From positions 1 to 58,494 of the forward strand of contig CBDUZS010000007.1 in assembly GCA_965371785.1 (NCBI GenBank): a DNA stretch of 58,494 nucleotides, in the 5' to 3' direction. The DNA is from CBDUZS01 sp965371785. GTDB lineage: Bacteria; Fermentibacterota; Fermentibacteria; Fermentibacterales; JCC-6. Both the position numbers and the translations under genes were made by a program. The notes below the pieces were generated by a model. That model was not told where the DNA came from. It ran no database searches and worked only from the letters and a program-made list of their open reading frames with translations. Positions 45,139 to 54,485 of the stretch are shown here, piece after piece (position 1 is the stretch's first letter; each line of letters begins with the position of its first letter).

Positions 45139-47594
45139 TTGACCTTGCTTCCCGATGTTGCTTTCACAGGGCCTGAGTCGATTTCCCCTGTTTTCTGTTT
45201 GGTGAAGGTGAGAATTGTCTCGCTTCTGTCCGCACGTATGTAATCGCCAGTCTCGAATTCCCCCCTGAGTATTGAATCCGTGAGGGGATCCTCTACCAGC
45301 TTCTGAATCGTCTTCCGAAGGTGCCTGGCTCCTGAGCCGAGGTCAAAACCTGTTTCGGCAACAAGGCTGTTCGCTTCAGGGGACATTGTCAGGTGCAGCC
45401 CGAGTTCCATGAGCCTTTCGCGGACTTCATCGATCTGAATGTCGACTATTCTTTTTATCTCATGCTGTCCGAGGTTGTTGAACACTACTATCTCGTCTAT
45501 CCGGTTAATGAATTCCGGCGCGAACTGCTTTTTCACACCATCGAGGGCAGCATTCTTCATCCTGTTGCGAATCTCCAGATCCGAATCGGATGAGAATCCC
45601 AGTTTTCCTTTGCCCTGCAGCTCCTTTGATGCGATATTGCTCGTCATGATTATCACGGTGTTGGTGAAGTCGACATGCCTTCCGTAGCTGTCGGTCAGTT
45701 TGCCATAATCCATGACCTGGAGAAGCATGTTGAACATGTCGCTATGGGCTTTCTCCACTTCGTCCAGAAGTACAACCGAGTACGGCCTGCGTCTGACTTT
45801 CTCGGTAAGTTGCCCACCGTCGTCGTAACCTATGTATCCGGGAGGCGCGCCAACGAGCCTGGAACCAGCAAAACTCTCCTGGAATTCGGACATATCGATC
45901 CTGATGAGCGCGGAGGAGTCGCCAAAGACCTGTTCGGCAAGAACCCTTGCCGTCTCGGTCTTTCCGACACCCGAGGGTCCGAGGAAGAGGAATGAGCCCA
46001 TAGGTCTATCGTGACTCTTTAGCCCAACACGACTGCGCCTTATGGCTCTGGAAATAGTTTCCAGAGCGTGTTCCTGACCTATAATGCGTTCTCTGAGACG
46101 GCCTTCCAGATCCATCAGCTGGGATAACTCGCTCTCTCCCACCCTGCTGATCGGGATACCAGTCATGGAGGAAACGACCTCTGCAACGATCTCCTGGGTA
46201 ACTTCGGTTGGAGAGATATCAGCAAGCCAACTGGTTCTCTCTCCTTCGAACTCGCTTTTTAGTTCTTCAATTCTCTCTCTGAGTACGGCTGCCTGGTCGA
46301 ATTTTCTCTGCTCGGCGAAGGATTTCCGCTCTGCCTCACATGCTAGAATCTTGCGATCCAGTTCGGCCAGAAACTCGGGCTCCTCACATGCGGCAAGCCT
46401 TGTTTTGGCACCGGACTCATCCATCACGTCGATGGCTTTATCCGGCAGGAACCTGCCGCTGATATACCTGTCCGCAAGTCTCACGCAGGACTCGATTGCC
46501 TCGGGCGAATAGGAGGTTCCGTGGTGCTCCTCGTAGCTCTTCTGAAGGCCTTCCAGAATTTTGATTGTCTGCTTCACAGTTGGCGGATCCACCGTTACGG
46601 GCTGGAATCTCCGCTCGAGAGCCCCGTCTCTCTCTATCCGTTTCCTGTACTCATCGAGTGTTGTGGCTCCGATGCACTGGAAGTCACCTCTTGCCAGTGC
46701 AGGTTTCAACAGGTTTGCAGCATCTATCGCGCCTTCTGCCGCTCCCGCTCCGACAATCGAGTGGACCTCATCTATGAAGAGGATGATGTTCCCTGCTTCA
46801 ACGATTTCCTTGATGAGCACTTTGAGTCTTTCTTCGAATTGCCCCCTGTATTTGGTACCGGCAATAACTCCCGCCATATCCAGAGCAAGAACCCTCTGAT
46901 TCTGGAGAGCCGGGGGGATTCTGTGCTCGGAGATCATGCAGGCCAGTCCCTCTACGATCGCTGTCTTCCCGACTCCCGGTTCGCCGATGAGTACCGGGTT
47001 ACATTTTTTTCTCCTACAGAGAACCTGTATCAACCTGGCGATCTCCTTCTCACGCCCGATAACGGGATCCAGCTTGTTCATCCCTGCCATCTCCGTCAGG
47101 TCGCGGCAGAAGAATTCGAGTGCACTGGATGCTTCCTCTCCCGACGCAAGACGATCTGCACCAGGTAGTTTCTGTACTTCAGCAACAGCGCTCTCCAGGG
47201 TGATCGACATTTCCCGGAGAAGAGTTGAAGCCATACAGCTGCTGACGGAGAGCAGTCCGAGCAGCAGATGCTCTGTTCCCACTTTCGTCTGCTTGAGGAG
47301 TTCTGCCTGTCTGCTCGCCTCGTGAAGCACGATCCTGGCCTTGGTGGTCCAGCCGATCTCATGCCGTGGAAGCGCCGTACCCGGAGGTTTCCTCATGAAA
47401 CCCTCGAGACGGAACCGCAGTTCGGGTGGTGATACTCCCAGAGCCTGCAGTACGGAAATGGCTACGGCACCGCGAACTGAGATAAGTCCGTAGAGTATGT
47501 GCTCGGATCCGACCTTGGTCTGACCGGCTTTACTGGCCTCTGCTCTGGCTACGTTGAGAGAGCTTCGGGCATTCTCGCTGAATTGCTCTGGCAA
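45135..47594 (-). CDS. clpC: ClpC-type AAA+ unfoldase
   Basis: A protein of 819 residues. Two Clp-N repeats (about 1-145) precede AAA domain 1 with Walker A GEPGVGKT at 204-211. A short ClpC-type middle helix with a UVR-like motif (about 415-465) follows, then AAA domain 2 with GPSGVGKT near 550. KLGFSS near residue 670 looks like the loop that binds ClpP, so it is a protease partner rather than a ClpB disaggregase, which has a longer middle domain. The start is a TTG preceded by a strong AAGGAGG. No clpP is in view. It lies at the head of the bamA group and overlaps bamA by four bases. Confidence 0.93.
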   Translation of the reverse strand: MPEQFSENARSSLNVARAEASKAGQTKVGSEHILYGLISVRGAVAISVLQALGVSPPELRFRLEGFMRKPPGTALPRHEIGWTTKARIVLHEASRQAELLKQTKVGTEHLLLGLLSVSSCMASTLLREMSITLESAVAEVQKLPGADRLASGEEASSALEFFCRDLTEMAGMNKLDPVIGREKEIARLIQVLCRRKKCNPVLIGEPGVGKTAIVEGLACMISEHRIPPALQNQRVLALDMAGVIAGTKYRGQFEERLKVLIKEIVEAGNIILFIDEVHSIVGAGAAEGAIDAANLLKPALARGDFQCIGATTLDEYRKRIERDGALERRFQPVTVDPPTVKQTIKILEGLQKSYEEHHGTSYSPEAIESCVRLADRYISGRFLPDKAIDVMDESGAKTRLAACEEPEFLAELDRKILACEAERKSFAEQRKFDQAAVLRERIEELKSEFEGERTSWLADISPTEVTQEIVAEVVSSMTGIPISRVGESELSQLMDLEGRLRERIIGQEHALETISRAIRRSRVGLKSHDRPMGSFLFLGPSGVGKTETARVLAEQVFGDSSALIRIDMSEFQESFAGSRLVGAPPGYIGYDDGGQLTEKVRRRPYSVVLLDEVEKAHSDMFNMLLQVMDYGKLTDSYGRHVDFTNTVIIMTSNIASKELQGKGKLGFSSDSDLEIRNRMKNAALDGVKKQFAPEFINRIDEIVVFNNLGQHEIKRIVDIQIDEVRERLMELGLHLTMSPEANSLVAETGFDLGSGARHLRKTIQKLVEDPLTDSILRGEFETGDYIRADRSETILTFTKQKTGEIDSGPVKATSGSKVK

Positions 47595-47669
47595 GCTTCC
47601 TCCTTGTTGATGCTTCTATTTACCTCTGGCGCGTCCATATGTTCCTGTGTTTCCCGGCTGTCAGTCGAT

Positions 47670-48356
47670 CTATAACTCATGAAGCCGACCTTCTGAAAGA
47701 TGATACGCTACATGTGCTCTATCGGCCAGAGTGCGGCTGTGGGTAACCATTACGAATGCCTGGTTCCGAGTGGAGGCGAGATCGAACAGCATGTCCTCGA
47801 CCATGGTTCCGGAAGCCTCGTCGAGGTTACCCGTTGGCTCGTCGGCAAGAACGACGGCCGGATTGCAGATCAGCGAGCGTGCTACGGCCGCTCTCTGCCT
47901 CTCTCCGCCGGAGACCTGTGAGGGAAAATGATCTCCCCTCGGGGTGAGGTTGACTTCCTCCAGAAGCGATGCTGCCGCGGCAAGGCTCTCCGTCCGGGTT
48001 CTTCCCGAAAGCATGGCAGGCATTGCCACATTCTCCACGATCGTGAATTCACCCAGGAGATGATGGAACTGGAAAATAAAACCAAGGGAATTGTTTCTGA
48101 GAGTCGCCCTCCGTTTTTCGCTTGTTTTCCAGGCATCGTCTCCGAGGATCCTGACAAGGCCGCGGTCAGGAGGGTCCAGGAGACCCAGTACGTGAAGAAG
48201 AGTGCTCTTCCCGGAGCCGCTCGGACCCATGATGGCGATCACCTTTCCTCTGGGAACCACAAGATCGACACCCTTCAGAATGGAGAGGTAAGTGTCACCC
48301 TCGCCGTACGATTTCCATACTTTCTCTGCGCATAGAACAGGATTCGAGTCATTCAT
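47670..48356 (-). CDS. lolD: Lipoprotein-releasing ABC transporter ATPase LolD
   Basis: An ATPase of 228 residues with Walker A GPSGSGKST, the Q-loop LGFIFQFHHLL, signature VSGGERQR and Walker B VVLADEPTGNLD. The FQFHHLL and EPTGNLD tracts are those of the LolD/MacB group. The overlap of eight bases with a LolC/E-type permease gene supports LolD. It powers release of outer-membrane lipoproteins from the inner membrane. A 75-base gap separates it from clpC. Confidence 0.92.
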   Translation of the reverse strand: MNDSNPVLCAEKVWKSYGEGDTYLSILKGVDLVVPRGKVIAIMGPSGSGKSTLLHVLGLLDPPDRGLVRILGDDAWKTSEKRRATLRNNSLGFIFQFHHLLGEFTIVENVAMPAMLSGRTRTESLAAAASLLEEVNLTPRGDHFPSQVSGGERQRAAVARSLICNPAVVLADEPTGNLDEASGTMVEDMLFDLASTRNQAFVMVTHSRTLADRAHVAYHLSEGRLHEL

Positions 48357-49590
48357 AACGAACGGCTTCCGCTGGAGACTTCGACAGTGCTTTCATACCT
48401 GGAACAAGAGAGGAAAGCAGGCATGCTCCGACTGTAAGGATGCCGATCAGGGCTGCCGTTCCCGGATGGAATCTTCCCGGCAACAGATCGATCCAGTAGA
48501 CGCTGGTCTCGAGCCTGATGGGAAAGAAATTGTTGATCAGATAGACAGCCACCCCGGAAAAGATCACACCTGCAGCGGCCCCGGCCGTACCGATCACTCC
48601 CCCCTGTACGATGGTAGTACCCAGAATTGTACCGGGAGACGCACCCATGGCCCTGAGCACGCCGAAATCTCTTCGATGCTCGATGGATATCATAGAAATC
48701 GCGCTCGAAAGGTTCAGCAGTGCAACCACCGTGATGAGAGCGAGTACAATCGTCATCGCCATCTTTTCCAGACCGAGTGCCTTGAAGAGATTGCCGTGGT
48801 ATGTAATGAACGCATCACACGACAGGTAGCTGGGATGTCTCGCGTTGACGTACTCATCCCTGAGACGGGTGTTGATCAGTTCGGCTGCAGCAAGTGGATC
48901 CGAACCATCTTCCATACCTGCCCCGATAGAGGTCGCGAAACCCGCGCTCCGGAACAGAGCCCTCGCCGTCGATATATCCGTGAAGACAAGTGTCCTGTTG
49001 TACTCCTCCAGACCCATATCCATGACGCTGGCTATCCTGACCGGGATTATGGTGTCGACAAGAATCCTGCCTGCACCGGATACGGTTGCAGTTTCGGTCG
49101 AGGCCAGTCTGATGGTATCACCCGTGCTCACTCCCAGTCTGAGTGCGAGCAGAGTTCCCACGATTGCTCCATCGGGTGTACCACCCGCTCCGACTCCCGT
49201 TATCCTCTGCTCGGTTTCCCAGAAAACGCCCCTCACGATAACGCCGGCAACCTCACCATTGCGACCCGCTGCGACGGCAGTCTTCTCGATGAATGGCGAG
49301 ACCGCCGTGACATCTTCGATCTCTTCGGCAATCCGTGTGACCAGAACCAGATCATCAGCATCCAGCATCATTCCTCCAGGTGCTCGAATGATCAGAGGGG
49401 GATTGAGAGCGGCAAGGTACTGCCTGATCGAGGAGTGGAATCCTCCCATGAAGGCCTGCAGCAGAATCAGCGCCGAAACTCCTATTGCGATACCGGCAAC
49501 CGAGAGAACCGAGACGGTTCTGATGAACAGGGAATGTGACCTGCTGAACAACTGCCTGAAGGCGATGCTGAAGACGAGCCTTGCTCTCAA
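48349..49590 (-). CDS. lolC: Lipoprotein-releasing ABC permease LolC/LolE
   Basis: A protein of 413 residues with the LolC/E/MacB layout: one N-terminal membrane helix (VLSVAGIAIGVSALILLQAF), a large periplasmic domain (about 50-265), and three C-terminal helices (IVLALITVVALLNLSSAI, GVIGTAGAAAGVIFSGVAVYL, LIGILTVGACLLSSLVPG). The RDFGVLRAMGAS loop that touches the ATPase is clear. Only one permease gene is present here, so it may act as a homodimer (a LolF-like use). The start is a TTG behind AGGAG. Confidence 0.9.
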   Translation of the reverse strand: MRARLVFSIAFRQLFSRSHSLFIRTVSVLSVAGIAIGVSALILLQAFMGGFHSSIRQYLAALNPPLIIRAPGGMMLDADDLVLVTRIAEEIEDVTAVSPFIEKTAVAAGRNGEVAGVIVRGVFWETEQRITGVGAGGTPDGAIVGTLLALRLGVSTGDTIRLASTETATVSGAGRILVDTIIPVRIASVMDMGLEEYNRTLVFTDISTARALFRSAGFATSIGAGMEDGSDPLAAAELINTRLRDEYVNARHPSYLSCDAFITYHGNLFKALGLEKMAMTIVLALITVVALLNLSSAISMISIEHRRDFGVLRAMGASPGTILGTTIVQGGVIGTAGAAAGVIFSGVAVYLINNFFPIRLETSVYWIDLLPGRFHPGTAALIGILTVGACLLSSLVPGMKALSKSPAEAVRYE

Positions 49591-49605
49591 TTGAACTCCT
49601 GATTC

Positions 49606-51078
49606 TCAGCCGGAGGTCCGTCTGAGCTGGGGAAAGAGTATTGTGTCGCGAATCGAAGCGGTATCCGTCAGAAGCATCACAAGCCTGTCGACACCGATTC
49701 CCATCCCGCCTGCAGGAGGCATTCCCGTCTCGAGGGCGTAAAGGAATTCTTCATCGACCTCTCCCTCACGATGACCATCGGAAACAGCCTGACGCTCCAG
49801 TACGGATCGCTGAAAAAGCGGATCGTTCTGCTCGCTGAACGCATTCGCAAGTTCCAGGCCCATGACGAATACTTCGAAGCGTTCGGTGAGGGACTGTGAG
49901 CCCGGTTTCTGCTTCGCAAGCGGTGAGAGTTCAGCAGGGTAATCGACAACGAATGTGGGAGCGGTGATCCTGTCGGCGACGTAGTGATCGAAAAGTTTGT
50001 CGAGCAGTGTTATTCTGTCGGTAACGTCCGGAGCGATTTCCAGCCTGTCAGACAGCTTTCTGAGATCCCCGGGTGTCCAGGAGAACAGATCCTCTCCGCT
50101 GGCTTCCGCCAGAGAATCCATGAAGCCGAGTCTTCTGAAGGGCGGCGTGAGATCGACATTCTTTCCCAGGAACTCGATCTTCTGTCCGAGCCCCAGGGCT
50201 TCAGCCGATGCTGCAACCATCTCCTCGAAGCGGGACATCATGGTCTGGTAATCGGCGTATGCCTCGTAAAGCTCTAGTTGTGTGAATTCAGGGCTGTGGG
50301 TTCTGTCGATCCCCTCGTTCCGGAAGTCCTTCCCTAGTTCGTAAACCCTTTCAAAACCACCGACCAGAAGCCGTTTAAGATAAAGCTCCGTAGCGATCCG
50401 CAGATAGTATGTCTGATCCAGTGAATTGTACTCGGTAACGAATGGATCAGCAGCTGCGCCACCGTAAACAGGCTGCAGGACAGGCGATTCCACTTCAAGG
50501 AAATCGTTATCGTCAAGATACTTTCTCAGGGCGGATACGATTCTGCTCCTTTTTACGAATCGCTCGCGCGAGGGGGTGTTCGTAAGCAGATCGATGCAGC
50601 GATGCCTGTACATCAGGTCCGGATCGCTGACAGAATCATGTGAGACACCCTCCGAATCGATTTTCACAACGGGCAGAGGGCGAACACTCTTGCACAGGAG
50701 ACGCAGTTCTTCTACCCTGAGTGTGAGTTCACCCATCCTCGTGTTGAACAGCCTTCCCCTCACCCAGATGATGTCACCGAGATCCAGTTTCTGGAGGAGC
50801 GCCCAGCTGCCTTCGCTGAGGATCTTCGTGTTGAGAAAGAGCTGGATGCTGCCCGTGTGGTCAACGATATCGACGAAGATGGTCTTACCATGCTCCCGCT
50901 TCGCCCTTATCCTGCCAGCTACTGAAAGCGATTCCTCGGTCTCTCCGAACGCAAGTGCTTCGCATACGGGAATCCTCTTCGGAGTTCTCGAGGGAAAAGG
51001 GTCCACTCCGATGTCCTGACGTATCTCATCGAGCTTGGAAAGCCTTTGCTGCATCTGATCACTGTGCTTACAACTCAT
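49606..51078 (-). CDS. lysS: Lysyl-tRNA synthetase, class II
   Basis: An enzyme of 490 residues that charges tRNA(Lys). An N-terminal OB-fold anticodon-binding domain (about 45-150, SVAGRIRAKREHGKTIFVDI) precedes a class II catalytic core: motif 1 in VESPVLQPVYGGAAADPF, motif 2 in DFRNEGIDRTHSPEFTQLE, motif 3 in GGMGIGVDRLVMLLT. The length and motifs are normal. It lies 11 bases after prfB and 15 bases before lolC in the same operon. Confidence 0.96.
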   Translation of the reverse strand: MSCKHSDQMQQRLSKLDEIRQDIGVDPFPSRTPKRIPVCEALAFGETEESLSVAGRIRAKREHGKTIFVDIVDHTGSIQLFLNTKILSEGSWALLQKLDLGDIIWVRGRLFNTRMGELTLRVEELRLLCKSVRPLPVVKIDSEGVSHDSVSDPDLMYRHRCIDLLTNTPSRERFVKRSRIVSALRKYLDDNDFLEVESPVLQPVYGGAAADPFVTEYNSLDQTYYLRIATELYLKRLLVGGFERVYELGKDFRNEGIDRTHSPEFTQLELYEAYADYQTMMSRFEEMVAASAEALGLGQKIEFLGKNVDLTPPFRRLGFMDSLAEASGEDLFSWTPGDLRKLSDRLEIAPDVTDRITLLDKLFDHYVADRITAPTFVVDYPAELSPLAKQKPGSQSLTERFEVFVMGLELANAFSEQNDPLFQRSVLERQAVSDGHREGEVDEEFLYALETGMPPAGGMGIGVDRLVMLLTDTASIRDTILFPQLRRTSG

Positions 51079-51089
51079 TATTACCGATC

Positions 51090-52188
51090 CTAACCGTTCT
51101 CTCTCAGATATGCCTCTATGAAATCCTGGATGTTCCCGGAAAGAACCCCGTCGACATCCGACGTCTCTATTCCCGTTCTGTGGTCTTTCACCATCTGATA
51201 GGGCTGGAGAACGTAGGATCTTATCTGGTTCCCCCAGGAAGGATCCACTTTCTCCTTCTCCAGTCTGTCTCTCTCCGCCTGCCTTTTCTTCTCCTCGTGC
51301 TCGTAGAGGCGTGCTCTGAGTATTCTCATGGCCACCTCTCTATTCCTGTGCTGAGATCTCTGGTTCTGGCAGGTTACGGCAATACCGGTAGGTATATGCG
51401 TCATACGAACTGCGGAATCCGTCTTGTTCACATGCTGCCCGCCGGCACCGCTTGCACGGAAGGTGTCTACCCGGACATCGTCGTCCCGTATATCGATTTC
51501 AATTTCATCTTCAATGTCGGGCAGCGGGTTGACCGATGCAAAACTGGTGTGCCTTCTGTGGTTCTGATCGAACGGTGATCTCCTGACGAGTCTGTGGATA
51601 CCTGCTTCGGCCCTGAGGTAGCCGTAAGCGTACCTTCCTTTGAAGGAGACTATGGCTTCTCTTATGCCAGCTTCCTCACCACCCTGAAAACTCAGGACAT
51701 CGATCTCATAGCCCTGTTTCTCAGCCCAGTAAACGTACATCCTGAACAGCATCTCTGCCCAGTCCTGGCTGTCGATACCGCCGGCACCGGGTCTGATTGC
51801 AAGAATAACGTCACAGTTGTCATTCGGACCTGACAGCATCTGCTGGAACTCGAGCTTGTCGAGCACAATGGTGACCTCATCCAGTTGTGCGGAGTAGTCG
51901 TTCTCGAGTTCACTGTCGTATTCAGCTTCCAGGAGCTCTGCAGCGGCGGCAGCATCCCCGAGTTGCTCGTCAATCGCGGAGATAGGTTCGATCCAGTTCT
52001 GTATCTTCTTCTGATCCGAAATAGCTTTGAGTGCCTTCTTGCGGTCATCCCAGAAGTCGGGAAGTGCCATGAGCCGATTGAGCACGGCTTCCCGTTTCAG
52101 CAGTTCGGAAAAGTCAAAGACGCTCCTTGAGGAGTTCGAGCCTGGAAGTCAGATCACGCAGTACGTTCATGAAGTTGTTGAAAGACAT
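51090..52188 (-). CDS. prfB: Peptide chain release factor 2 with programmed +1 frameshift
   Basis: RF2 reads UAA and UGA stops. The gene has two parts. From the ATG at 52188, 24 codons lead to an in-frame TGA at 52116-52114. After a +1 shift the frame continues from GAC at 52115 to the stop at 51090. The full product is 365 residues, the same as the E. coli protein. The codon-recognition motif SPF (RRSPFDQNHRR) and the catalytic GGQ (GAGGQHVNKTDS) are present. The frame after the shift lacks a sensible start, so the join is real. lysS follows at once. Confidence 0.96.
52113..52128 (-). promoter_or_regulatory. prfB programmed +1 frameshift site
   Basis: The slip site CTT-TGA-C (52119-52113) is preceded by an internal Shine-Dalgarno-like AAGGAG (52128-52123) three bases before the slippery CTT. 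This is the classical RF2 autoregulation cassette: low RF2 lets the ribosome pause at TGA and shift. It also shows that TGA is read as a stop in this organism. Confidence 0.95.
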
Positions 52189-52332
52189 TCCGCTACCCTT
52201 TCCTTAACCACTGTTATCCTGTTGGGACATCCGCATCAGCGGTGAACATGCCTTCGTACAAGTTGTCTGCTAAAACATTGTAGGAATATATGCAATTCAT
52301 TCCGAAAAGGTTATCGGACTAACGCTTTCATC

Positions 52333-52361
52333 TTGACCTGAGTGCCTCTGGCGAATATTCT
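52333..52361 (+). promoter_or_regulatory. Predicted promoter of the antiporter operon
   Basis: TTGACC (52333-52338) and TATTCT (52356-52361) are 17 bases apart and lie 19 bases before the ATG, giving a short leader. The gap of about 190 bases is shared with the divergent prfB. No clear promoter for prfB was found there. Confidence 0.45.
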
Positions 52362-52379
52362 GCCTCTTCTCGGAGGGAG

Positions 52380-53618
52380 ATGGCTATTTCTGAATTAACA
52401 GGAGCGCTTGTAGCACTGCGGGATACATTCAGCGTACACATCGTGTTCGGTGTCGGTGTGCTCCTTGCGGGAAGCTATTTCCTTGGTAGACTCGCTATCA
52501 GATTCGGTATTCCGCCCATCACGGGCTTCATTATTGCCGGCTTCCTTCTCGGTCCATACTGCATTGGTCTCGTTCATCTGGATCTCAACGAATCTCTGGA
52601 ATCGGTAACCGAAATCGCATTGGCCATTATCGCACTGGTAATTGGAAGCGAGTTCAATCTTGCGAAACTCAGGCGTGTCGGCAAAGCGGTTTTACTGATT
52701 ACACTGACCCAGCTGGTGGCAACGTTCGTAATCGTCACGGGCGCCCTTGCCCTTACCGGAATGCTCCCCTTTCCGGCAGCAGCACTGCTCGGAGCCATCG
52801 CATCTGCGACTGCTCCGGCCGCCACTGTGGCAGTCGTACGGAACCTCAAGGCACGGGGACCGTTCGTAGATCATCTCTACGGGGTTGTAGCTCTGGATGA
52901 TGCAGGATGCGTGCTCCTCTTCTCGGCGGTTGCTGCCTTTGCGGGAACATCCCTTGGCGGCACGAGCTTCTCTACTCTCAATTCGATTGGACATGCCCTT
53001 CTGGAAATAGGTTCGTCTCTTGCTCTCGGAGCGGTCGGCGGCTGGCTGCTCCATCTCACAACGAGAAAACTGGACAGGAACAACGAGATATTAGTGATCA
53101 CACTGGGACTGGTCTGCATGCTGACTGCGATAGCAACCGCTCTTCACCTCTCTCCTCTGCTTGCCGGCATGGTCGCGGGCGCAGTGCTGGCAAACGTTTC
53201 GCACAAGAGTGTAAAAGTGCTCACAGTACTCGATTCGCTTTCACCTCCTCTCTACGCTGCATTCTTTGCCATAGCAGGAACCGAGCTCAGCCTTTCGGTC
53301 TTCTCATCCGGTCCCGTTCTCCTGCTGGGTTTCGTGTACATTATATCCCGAGCAATCGGCAAGTACGGAGGAGTGTACGCGGGAGCTGTGATTTCTCGCT
53401 CGGACAGGCTCGTCCGGAACTACCTGGGGCTGGCGATGCTCCCTCAGGCCGGAGTCGCGATAGGGCTGGTCCTGTTCCTCCAGGCGGCACCGTTCCTTCA
53501 GAATTCACCTGAACTGAGCAGCACAATGGTGAGTATTGTACTGCTGTCGGTATTCGTTAACGAACTGACGGGTCCACCCGCATCGAAGTATGCTTTGATC
53601 CGGGGCGCTACTCTTTAG
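52380..53618 (+). CDS. CPA2-family cation:proton antiporter
   Basis: A membrane protein of 412 residues with about 12 membrane segments. The N-terminus shows the KefB/NapA-type pattern (RFGIPPITGFIIAGFLLGP, then IALVIGSEFNLAKLRR), with the ion-site region ATAPAATVAVV and VVALDDAGCVLLF carrying acidic residues. No TrkA-N or other regulatory domain is attached. It probably exchanges Na+ or K+ for protons. GGAGGGAG directly precedes the ATG. A PTS-IIA-type regulator gene follows 9 bases later. Confidence 0.88.
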   Translation: MAISELTGALVALRDTFSVHIVFGVGVLLAGSYFLGRLAIRFGIPPITGFIIAGFLLGPYCIGLVHLDLNESLESVTEIALAIIALVIGSEFNLAKLRRVGKAVLLITLTQLVATFVIVTGALALTGMLPFPAAALLGAIASATAPAATVAVVRNLKARGPFVDHLYGVVALDDAGCVLLFSAVAAFAGTSLGGTSFSTLNSIGHALLEIGSSLALGAVGGWLLHLTTRKLDRNNEILVITLGLVCMLTAIATALHLSPLLAGMVAGAVLANVSHKSVKVLTVLDSLSPPLYAAFFAIAGTELSLSVFSSGPVLLLGFVYIISRAIGKYGGVYAGAVISRSDRLVRNYLGLAMLPQAGVAIGLVLFLQAAPFLQNSPELSSTMVSIVLLSVFVNELTGPPASKYALIRGATL

Positions 53619-53627
53619 GGGAAGAAT

Positions 53628-54458
53628 ATGGATGTTTCCAGAATCTTATCGGTGGAGGGCTGCTCGGTTCATCTTGGTTCGAAGAGATCCCAGGAGGTCC
53701 TGGAAGAGCTTGCCGGATTGATAAAGAACTCTCCCGCCGCATCTGAATTGACCTCCGACCAGATTGTCGAAGGACTCCGCTTGCGCGAGGAACTGGGCTC
53801 AACCGGTTTCGGTGACGGCGTCGCGATTCCCCACTGCAAGCTTCCGGGTATGAAGGGCTTCGTAGTCGCTCTCGGCATTTCGCCTGCCGGCATTGCTTTT
53901 CATTCAATGGACAAGCGAAGCGTTCACATCTTCTGCTGCATCGTCGGTCCCGAAGATGATACCGAAGGACATCTCCGTCTTCTTGCTGCATCTGCAAGGG
54001 TACTGTCGCTGGGACGGGCAAGGTACGAGCTTATTCGCAGCGAGACCCCCTTCGCGTTGAGAGAGGTCTTCCTCTACCACACGGCTCCCGTGACTTCTCT
54101 GGATGAGTCATCTCCGGGCAGGACTCAGAAACTGCTCATGATCATCGTTCAGGAGGAAAAAACGTACAGCGAGATCATGGAACTGTTCCTCGAACTCGGT
54201 GTTGTGGGCGCCGTAACGACTGAGGCCAGCATGATGGGACCAGTACTCTCGAACGTTCCCATCTTTGCCGGGTTCATGGACGTTCTCGGACGATCGAGAC
54301 CGGAGCCGAAAACGGTTTGCGTACTCGTTCCGGAGGATTCGCTCGACGCTATCGTTGCCTCCATAGAGGAAATCACAGGGGATCTCGACACGCACAGAGG
54401 TGCCTGCATTATTGTAGTCAGCCCGGACCTGGTCCGGGGAAACCTGGAAACGATCTGA
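53628..54458 (+). CDS. PTS IIA-type protein with PII-like C-terminal domain
   Basis: A protein of 276 residues. Residues 1-150 are a fructose/nitrogen-type EIIA domain with the phospho-accepting His69 in GDGVAIPHCKLPG. Residues about 165-276 form a second domain with a beta-alpha-beta order (KLLMIIVQEE, ELGVVGAVTTEASMMG, GACIIVVSPDLVRG) that resembles PII-like signalling proteins. No transport domains are present. Its position right behind an antiporter suggests that it regulates that transporter, perhaps in response to phosphorylation and a small ligand. The EIIA part is secure; the PII likeness is inference. EI and HPr are not in view. Confidence 0.75.
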   Translation: MDVSRILSVEGCSVHLGSKRSQEVLEELAGLIKNSPAASELTSDQIVEGLRLREELGSTGFGDGVAIPHCKLPGMKGFVVALGISPAGIAFHSMDKRSVHIFCCIVGPEDDTEGHLRLLAASARVLSLGRARYELIRSETPFALREVFLYHTAPVTSLDESSPGRTQKLLMIIVQEEKTYSEIMELFLELGVVGAVTTEASMMGPVLSNVPIFAGFMDVLGRSRPEPKTVCVLVPEDSLDAIVASIEEITGDLDTHRGACIIVVSPDLVRGNLETI

Positions 54459-54485
54459 TCCCGGAAGATACGGAAGGACATCCTG

